Shown: positions 56,167-64,000 of the stretch, piece by piece | How positions within the stretch are numbered: position 1 is the stretch's first letter | Layout of the letters: each line of letters starts with the position of its first letter | Assembly (NCBI GenBank): GCA_017979445.1 | Contig: CM030719.1 | Location: forward strand, 23,365,996 to 23,429,995 | Direction of reading: 5' to 3' | From: Akebia trifoliata | Taxonomy: Eukaryota; Streptophyta; Magnoliopsida; Ranunculales; Lardizabalaceae | Length of the DNA: 64,000 nt | Translations under genes and position numbers: made by a program | The notes under the pieces: generated by a model | Seen by the model: the letters and a program-made list of their open reading frames with translations, nothing else | Databases searched by the model: none | Told to the model about the DNA's origin: nothing

Positions 56167-57055
56167 GGGTCCCGTTCGGCACCCTAAGTTTTACCACACA
56201 CTTTAACAAACGCGTTTTGTCCTACATGGGTTAGAAGTTTCGGAATGGGCTGATTTTTGGTGAGGATGATCTCTATGGTGAGGAGATCATCCTCACCAAA
56301 AATCAGCTCATTCCAAAACTTCTAACCCCATCAAAATTGATTTACAAAAAATGGACGGTCCACGATTTTTCAACGTGTAAACATGGGGCTAAACATTTCG
56401 GAATGGGCTGATTTTTGGTGAGGATGATCTTCTAATCATAGAGATCATCCTCACCAAAAATCAGCCCATTCCAAAACTTCTAACCCATGTAGGACAAAAA
56501 ACGTTTGTTAAAGTGTGTGGTAAAACTTAGGGTGCTGAACATTTCCCATATATATACCAAAAATCAGCTCATTCCAAAACTTCTAACCCATGTAGGACAA
56601 AAAACGTTTGTTAAAGTGTGTGGTAAAACTTAGGGTGCTGAACATTTCCCATATATATATATATATATCAAATAAGGGAAATGTTCAGCACCCTAAGTTT
56701 TACCACACACTTTAACAAACGTTTTTTGTCCTACATGGGTTAGAAGTTTTGGAATGAGCTGATTTTTGGTGAGGATGATCTCTATGATTAGAAGATCATC
56801 CTCCCCAAAAATCAGCCCATTCCGAAATGTTTAGCCCCATGTTTACACGTTGAAAAATCGTGGACCGTCCATTTTTTGTAAATCAATTTTGATGGGGTTA
56901 GAAGTTTTGGAATGAGCTGATTTTTGGTGAGGATGATCTCCTCACCATAGAGATCATCATCACCAAAAATCAGCTCATTCCGAAACTTCTAACCCATGTA
57001 AGACAAAACGCGTTTGTTAAAGTGTGTGGTAAAACTAAGGGTGGCGAACGGGACC
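56167..57055. mobile_element. large foldback: two inverted copies of the hairpin MITE
   Basis: The outer ends are 'gggtcccgttcggcacccta' and 'gggtggcgaacgggacc'. Copy 1 is 56167-56549 and copy 2 (inverted) is 56679-57055. A partial third repeat of copy 1's end lies at 56550-56650 and a TA run at the centre. Each copy holds two further near-perfect hairpins of about 100 nt ('ggctgatttttggtgaggat' against its complement). The unit is therefore palindromic at two scales. No ORF is present, so it is non-autonomous. Confidence 0.88.
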
Positions 57056-58911
57056 ATCAAATAAATGGGAAAGTTAAGGATTTTAGTCGAGAATAGTAGC
57101 AAATTTTCTTTAATAAATTTTCTTTTTAGAATCTTGAATTGGAAGGTGCAATGTGATCCGTTTTCGTTTAGAATTTCCTCATAGGTGGGTTAGCAAACGT
57201 GGTTTAATTGAAGGGGATCTTGGTTCGATTTTTTTTTTTTTTTTTTTTTTTCTTTTTAAAGAATCTTGTGTTGGAGTCGGTTTTGTAGTAGTTTTTCCTT
57301 TTTTAATATTTTTTAAACAGATTTTATATGTTATTGTGGGGTCCATATTGATGGGAAGGACGTCCCACACTTTTCAAAATATCTTCCATTCTTTACTTGA
57401 ATTGTGGGCCCCTTTGAGAATAATTTGTACTCTTCACTCACCTTCCTTTGAAGAATTTGTGAGCCATTTGGGTTTAGGAAAAGTCCATTAAGGATGTATT
57501 TTTAAAATTTGTGGGCCTTTGAGATTTTGAAAGATTTGGTTTCTACTTTCCAATAAGGACTCACGCGTCCATTTAGGGAATGATCCTATGCATTTCATGG
57601 ACCCATATTACTTCTTCTATGATTACATCTTATTTGTTGAGTTGTCGAAGTTGTTTATTTTAAATTTTATTTTATAGTCGATTAGTTGATGATTTAAGGT
57701 GTCAAAGGTTTGTTGATTGGTTGAAGTCTCAATCTTTAATTTTTTTTTGGATTGGCCCAACAGTTAAATTGCTTTGGGGAAAATAATTAATAGGTTAAAA
57801 TTGTTACGATTGACTTGATCGAGATCGTTTAATTTAAATTTTGGTGTTCGAACATCATATTCTTTTTATTGATCGATGATTGATTTGATTTTTATCATTG
57901 ATTGGTTCAATCGGGTTTAAGATTAATTATGACTTTATGATTTGAACTTTAAGATTGTTAAAATTGGTCAAATGGTGAATTTGTCGATTCAATTGGTTTA
58001 TTAAAATTAATCGAAATTAGTGATTCATTGGTTGATCTTTAATTTTAATTAAAATTTTGATTTTCCAAATTTAAGGTTTAGATTTTGTGATATTATGTAA
58101 TCAAATGTGCACCATTCCGTGGGATGAAATTTGTCATCTTATGTGAAAGCTTGTCATTTTATGTGAAAATGTGTCATTTTATATATGAATTTGTCTCTTC
58201 CTAAATGTAAGAGATCTCTAGATTTTTTCAATTTGTGTAAACGTTGTCGAAAAATTTATTTTTTCCCAAAGTCATGTTTTTCATATCGAAACGAAATTTC
58301 TAAGTATGAATTGAGGGTCAAGCGTATTTTGATCATCTTCGATTTGTGTGAATTTTGACAAAAGATTTCTTTTGATCCCAATTTAATTATTTATAAGTTG
58401 TAATATCTCATTTTCTTAGCGTTGTGAGATTTCTAGGGTTATCAAAATGTTTAGCGACACTAAGCGTACTTATTTACTAGATTGAGTGTAGAAATGACAA
58501 CGATCATAAATGTACGTAATTTCCAAGTCGAGTGTGCGAAGAGAGGAAAATATGAAATCATTAGGAACATTGAAAACTTCGAGGACTAAGAAGGAATTGA
58601 CGAAAATTGGGAGAGACTCGCACAAATTTTCTACTTCTTAAAAATATTTTGTGCTCACCATTAGAAATCCACAGTAACCAAGATGATGAATTGTTAGGTC
58701 AGGCGGATGCAAAATGCAGTATATACAAGGTACATTTATTGATAGATGTATACTTATCAAATTTTATAATATAGGAATGTGCACTTAGAAAAGATGTGCA
58801 CTTACAAAAAGTGGTACGTACAACAAGAACTACCTCGTACCCAAAAGGTCAAAACTTTTTCTTCTAATTATATTAATACACTTATAATTTCTTTTACAAA
58901 CATATTTCTAT

Positions 58912-58942
<31 letters not shown>

Positions 58943-59400
58943 TAGAGTTTGTCTGTGCCTATCCTCTTTAGGGTTTGATAGGTGAAAGAATGAAAATAAT
59001 AAATTTGAAGGATATCCTTGAAGAAGAAGAAAAACAATATAGAAAGTTGAAAGGTATTTTTGAAAAAAGGTAGAAGATAAAAGTACAATAAAGTTGGGAG
59101 TATTCTTAAGAAGAGGAAAAATAGAGAAGACAAAGGTGGAGAGACAACGATTGTGTTTTATTATATATTAGAATTTGCTGTCACATTCTCTTTGGGTTAA
59201 AGAGGTAAAAGATGAAAAATAATAAAATTATAAGGATATTATTGAAAGTTGAAAAATGAGTAAAAGTGAAAATATAGTAAAATTATAGGGATATTATTGA
59301 AAAAGGGGGAGAAAAAAGATGATAAAGAAGAGGAAAGGCAATATAATCACAAATCATAGCAATAGATGAAAAGCTACATCTAAATGATAGAAATTAGTGA
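57056..59400. other. intergenic, AT-rich, no gene
   Basis: A T-run lies at 57230-57250. From 57650 to 58080 'gattggttnaat' words recur. At 58130-58200 'gtcattttatgtgaaa' repeats three times. A (TA)n is at 58911-58942. No coding signal was found. Confidence 0.5.
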
Positions 59401-59442
59401 TTAGACCCATAACTCAGTTGGTTTGACACATAACTCCCTTAT

Positions 59443-59682
59443 CAGGGGCGGAGCTAGTAAGGAAACATTGGGAGCAATTGCCCCCACACAACTTTTTTGA
59501 GCATTTTAGATACCCTTGAATTTATGCTTAAATTCGATATACCACTGCATTTTAAACTATTAATATGCCCCATTTGACCCTGTTGCCCCCACTCCCTCAT
59601 CTCCCTCCAATTTTTGCCCCCTCCCCCTCCAATTAATTATAAGTTTGCCCCCCACAAAAAGAAAATCGTGGCTCTTCCTGTC
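59443..59682. mobile_element. hAT MITE inserted in a SINE head
   Basis: It starts 'caggggcggagctagtaagg', the classic plant hAT end, and finishes with a diverged 'gtggctcttcctg' complement. The 8-bp target duplication 'tcccttat' is exact (59435-59442 and 59683-59690). The target itself is a tRNA-like SINE head ('cataactcagttggtttgac', 59408-59427), cut by the insertion. Confidence 0.82.
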
Positions 59683-60011
59683 TCCCTTATTGTAATTTCT
59701 TTTTGATATAGTAGAATAATTTTTTAAAAAATTACTCAATGGACTCTGAATTTTTCATTGATTACGATCCATTTAAATGATTTGTGAGGTGGACGACAAA
59801 TGGAGGATGAAACACCCATAATTTTGAATATTTATATGTAATTTCCAATATATTTTGAAGATTGAGATAACGAATAATGAATGGAGATCAACATATTCGT
59901 AATTTTGATGATTTAGGTCTAAGTATCTATTTTACGAATAGAGATCAACAAGAAGGCATAACAAAAGTGCACCTGATGTTTGTAATTCCATTTCTTCGGA
60001 GGAAATTTGGG

Positions 60012-60096
60012 TCTCCAAAGCACTTTCCACATGTTCTTTCCTTTGCTTGGATTTCACTACTATGTCATCAACATAATCCTCCAATTCCTCATGCCT
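60012..60096 (-). mobile_element. Ty3-gypsy reverse transcriptase fragment
   Basis: The minus strand reads HEELEDYVDDIVVKSKQRKE then HVESALET. The YVDD catalytic box and VVKSK are diagnostic of gypsy pol. Only about 28 codons are in frame and no flanking pol was found. Confidence 0.7.
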
Positions 60097-60334
60097 CTAG
60101 CCTTATGGGCAACAATTATGCCTATATGGTCCCAATAATTTGCAACTTTGATATGAAGAAGTGATTTTCATTTCTTTGAGACAACCATAGAAGCAAAGAC
60201 CTCAGATAGGATTCGTAGGCAAATTATGTAACTCATAAGTTAGTTACTAACCATGAAATCTACTGTTACATACTTATTGTGATGAATAATTTATCAAAAC
60301 GGTAGAGTTTTTGAAATTATTTACCAAAATGGTA

Positions 60335-60730
60335 CACTATTCAAAATATTTTTGAAAACGGTAATTTTACCATTTTCGGAATTAATTTTTTTTATCAAAA
60401 TGGTAAAAACAGTAAAATATATTTTTCTTTTACTGAAAATACCCTTTTTTTGTTTTACATATGTATTTATAATTTTAACCTTAAAAAATGAAAATCCAAC
60501 TAAAAAGATTCACTTTCTTTTGGTAATCCAACAATCATATGTATTTACAATTTTTTTTTACCGAAATCAATTTTATTTTTGAAATTTTAGTTAAAAAATA
60601 AAAAGGGTATTTTCGATATAAAAAAATACATTTGACTGTTTTTACCTTTTTGATAAAAAAAAATTAATTTCGAAAACGATAAAATTACCATTTTCGGAAA
60701 TATTTTGAATAGTGTACCGTTTTGATAAAT
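60335..60730. mobile_element. inverted-repeat MITE, about 110-bp arms
   Basis: 'tacactattcaaaatatttt' with 'aacggtaattttaccatttt' at the left faces the complement ending 'ttttgaatagtgtaccgttt' at the right. The centre is AT-rich. Target duplications were not resolved. Confidence 0.7.
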
Positions 60731-60907
60731 AAACAAAAAGTTGTGCATGTTTTGGTAAATCTGCCTATTATGATTGAATGGAGGATGAGTTTAACTCATT
60801 TAGTGGGTTTCACACACAGCATAAAATATCTCGGTTCAAGTGTCAAAACATTTGAAGAGGAAAACCTAATTAGTCTAAAAATGTTGAACTCAACAATAAA
60901 TAAAAAG

Positions 60908-62929
60908 GAGTGCGATTTTGGCGACCCCCACTTTAGAGACCACGCATACCCTTGGGTCAACAATGCATAGAGTATTTAATCAATTTTCTCTCCCACGACG
61001 TTGATATTTTGTTCTTCCCAAATTAACCTCAATCATTAATACCAATAACACAATAAATTAGATTACAAAATCTAGGACTCTAAACGTGTTAAATCAATTA
61101 CCATTGTTGCATTTTTTCAAACAATTAATACTAAAAACCAAAAAAATTAATACTAAAAAAAATCGTGATTTCTTGCATCTTATAAAAGAAAGCTGATATT
61201 AGCACCCTAACTCTACTTATTAAACCCCAATTAAAAAGATGATAATAAGTAATTGATTGAAAATATTAGTTGGAATGCCAGTGTGAACTCTATTTTTTTT
61301 TTTTTTTTTGCTTCTCAGGTCATATTTTCGAATCTCTATATGCCCCTCCACATAAGGTAGCTACTTACCTATTGTCACATGACAGGACAGGATGGTGCGT
61401 GCGGCCCACCAAGCAAAATACATATATATGAGTGCCATAACATTTTGTAATGTTGAGATTATAATTTTAGCCAAACCTTTGTAACCAATTAATATTTAAT
61501 AGTTTGAAGGAAAAAAAAAAAAAGATTCCAAGCTCCAACGAGTTTAACCAATTAATAATTTAAAAAAATTGATTTTTCTTACTTCTTCACGACTAACTTT
61601 AAAAATTCTACTTAACATGTTTAACCAATTAACTAAAAAATACATTGTGAAAAGGTTAAGAATTCCAACTTATGCAAGAAAAGAAAACTATCATTTTTTT
61701 TTAAAATATAATTCAACCATTGCCATTAGATGTTTTTTAGGGTACCTGCACATATTAAATTAAATAAAATTAGCCCTTTAATCAACATGTTAACTTAAAA
61801 AAATATATTTAATTGTAATTTATATAACACTTTTTCTTTCACATGACACCATGTATAGGAATTGTACCATAAATCATCCTTAGTATTTCTAAACCATCAA
61901 ATAAATCTCCCTACCAAAACAAATCAAAAAATTGTATCCACTCCCTAGTCAATATACGAAACTAGTAGCTAATACTAATTAAGATAATTCTTTAATACAC
62001 AAATACCATCTATTGGTAAAATCATATCCATTATGACATCGATGGATCTGAAAAATTCAATTTTCTTATGATGCCAATGGATCATAATTTTTTAATATAT
62101 AAATTACAATAAAATATTTTTTTTAAAGTTAACATGTTGATTAGAGAGCTAATTTAATTTAATTTAATATGTGCAGGCACCTGGAAAACATTTGATGAAA
62201 ATGCTTGAATTATAAATAAAAAATTATAGTATTTTTTTCTTACATGAGTTGAAATTCTGAACCTTTTTTGCAATGTATTTTTTAGTTTATTGGTTAAACG
62301 TGTTAAGTAGAGTTTTTAAAATTAGTTGTGAAGAGCTAAGAAAATTCATTTTTTTTAATGTATTAATTGGTTAAACTCATTGGCACTTGGAGTCTTTTTT
62401 TTTTCCCCTTCAAAATATTAAATATTAATTGGTTACAAAAGTTTGGCTAAATTATAATCTCAACATTATAAAACGGTATAACACTCATTCAAACAATTTC
62501 GGTAGTTTTCTACAATTCTGATTAGCTTTATATACAATCGTTAAAAAAAAAAATGAGAGAGAGAGAGTTCATATTGGTAGTCCAACTTTTAATTATTCAC
62601 AATCATTTACTTATTATTATCCGTTTTAATTTGAGTGTAATAAGAAAAATTGAGGTGCCAATAAAACTCTCTTTTATAGGATGTAAGAAACCATGATTTT
62701 TTTTAGAATTATTATTATTATTATTTGTTTGAAAAAACGAAATCAGATTTGTATAATAGTAACTGATTTAACACGTTTAGAGTCCTAGATTTTGTAATCT
62801 AATTTGTTGCATTAAATTGGCATTAATGACTGAGGTTAGTTTTGGAAGAAGAAAATATCAGAGAGAGAGAGAGAGAGAGAATTAGTTAAATACTTCATGC
62901 CACGAAAGTGGGGTCAACAAAAACGCACT
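60908..62929. mobile_element. giant foldback element, arms of about 0.9 kb
   Basis: The left arm (60908-61825) matches the complement of the right arm (62097-62929) over its length. Matching pairs are 'gagtgcgattttggcgaccc' with 'gggtcaacaaaaacgcacta', 'attagattacaaaatctagg' with 'cctagattttgtaatctaat', and 'ttaacatgtttaaccaatta' with 'attggttaaacgtgttaag'. A 271-bp spacer separates them. Stowaway-like text is nested in both arms ('gcaccctaactctacttatt'; 'gaggtgccaataaaactctc'). Long arms suggest a Mutator-type or foldback element. There is no transposase. Confidence 0.8.
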
Positions 62930-63520
62930 ACACAAAAAGTAGTGAGCTTGACAATAAAAAGTCGAAATCAACTTTCCTTTCTTAAAAAACAAGAAGAAAT
63001 AAAATCAAGGGAAGTGATTGCCAAGTTGACATGAATCTCTTTCCATCTCAAGCTTTCATTGGTCATTATAGATGCAGAAATTCGTTCTATCTCGAGATAC
63101 TCTCCAAAATAATTTTAACCTGATGAAACCTGCAATAGGATTACTCAGACGATCAAGTTAGAATCGATGCCAAACTATTAAAGAGTTCTCAGAGTTAAAA
63201 AATTTTCTCACCTCCAACATGAATTGCCCTTTTCTCTTTATAGGAATCTTCATCTGTGATTTTTGTCTGACAACTTCAATGAGTTGACCCAGAGTAGTTA
63301 TCCTATTCTCTAGTTTGTTAGCTGCAGAGGTTGTTACAACTACCCTGGTAGACCTAAAGTAGCTACAATCAACGGTAGAGCTATCAAATCCGTCTTTCCG
63401 ACCTATGTAAATTTACGATATCTATGAAGTCTATCCTCCGAGTTACTCGATTGGTCGGCAACAATCCATATGAGCTACGTGTCAGCATGTCCGAGAATCT
63501 CCCTCCACGGTCACTATTAA
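62930..63520. other. intergenic, moderately complex DNA, no gene
   Basis: GC is slightly higher at 63280-63500, with short open frames on both strands and no recognisable domain. It might be an LTR fragment, which I could not support. Confidence 0.4.
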
Positions 63521-64000
63521 GGGTGTAACTTGGTTCGATTTGATTCAGTTTAAGGTCAAATTGGAATCGAACCAATATAGGTTAATTCCACTAAATAAGA
63601 ATTAGAATCGAATCAAATTCCATTGGAACCAAACCAACCCAAATTGAACTAATGTCGATTTGATTCAATTCAGTTTTACGGCTTGTCAATATTTTATAAA
63701 TTGTAAGTAATATTTTTTTAATGAAAAAACAAACATAAAATTCCATACAATAATCACTGATCTATTCATAAAAAAGTCATTAGTTTATCCATAAAAAATC
63801 ACTTATATATGTTCTAACTCATAAAATAATTCATAATAATTATTATATACATATATATTTATTTATTGCATAGGGGTTCTATTCTATACAAGCTTGATTC
63901 GAGAACTGAATCAAATTGATCAATTCTCCATTTTCGTAACTTGGAACCGAACCGCAACTTGTTCCAAATAGAATCAAACCACCCCAAAACTATCGGTTTG
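63521..64000. repeat. dispersed 'ggttcgatttgattc' element, cut by the window end
   Basis: It begins 'gggtgtaacttggttcgatt' and is rich in 'gaatcgaaccaa' words around an AT-rich middle, with 'ggaaccgaaccgcaactt' near 63942. It is the same design as 31600-32130. It continues beyond the window. Confidence 0.5.

Noticed and set aside
1..64000. CRISPR arrays, operons or phage-like islands
   Set aside because: Short repeats here are microsatellites, minisatellites or MITE arms without constant repeat-spacer structure. Gene structure is that of a plant nucleus.

Overview
This window is nuclear DNA of a flowering plant, most likely a eudicot. The evidence is a chloroplast-targeted KAS I gene and another gene split by long AT-rich introns, an intronless PPR gene, an LRR receptor-like protein, a plant BARD1 relic, a patchwork of plastid DNA, and many plant-type MITEs, SINE heads, LINE and LTR fragments. 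I cannot name the species. There are no prokaryotic operons, CRISPR arrays or complete RNA genes.

Layout. 0-2.1 kb is intergenic and ends in a tandemly duplicated promoter. 2.1-4.4 kb (+) is an intact 747-aa LRR receptor-like protein without a kinase. 5.8-9.2 kb (-) is a decayed, 3'-truncated BARD1 gene. 9.2-25.0 kb is gene-poor and built of MITEs, tRNA-derived SINE heads, tandem repeats and a Ty3-gypsy-like LTR remnant with minisatellites. 25.0-25.4 kb (-) is a small intact plant protein of unknown function. 27.7-29.5 kb (-) is an intact 585-aa E-class PPR protein. 29.8-31.1 kb is a mosaic of five plastid fragments (ycf2, rpoB/rpoC1, trnG-UCC, accD, rpoB). 34.0-42.7 kb (-) is a ten-coding-exon gene whose exons join in frame to an 848-aa conserved plant protein of unknown role. 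It carries Stowaway-like MITEs in three successive introns and a triplicated 5'-UTR exon. 45.8-54.3 kb (-) is an intact seven-exon KAS I gene with a dead LINE in intron 1. 54.4-64 kb is gene-free and holds a tandem array, a copia-type solo LTR, two very large foldback elements, a hAT MITE and a gypsy RT scrap.

The genes do not form a pathway. KAS I (plastid fatty-acid elongation), the PPR protein (organelle RNA processing), the receptor-like protein (cell surface) and the two unknown proteins are ordinary neighbours. The most unusual content is structural: the receptor that looks chimeric, the BARD1 gene caught in decay, the plastid mosaic, the self-complementary MITE family, and the alternative 5'-UTR exons made by tandem duplication. 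Exon borders were set by hand from GT/AG sites and reading phase. For the two long genes every phase closes.
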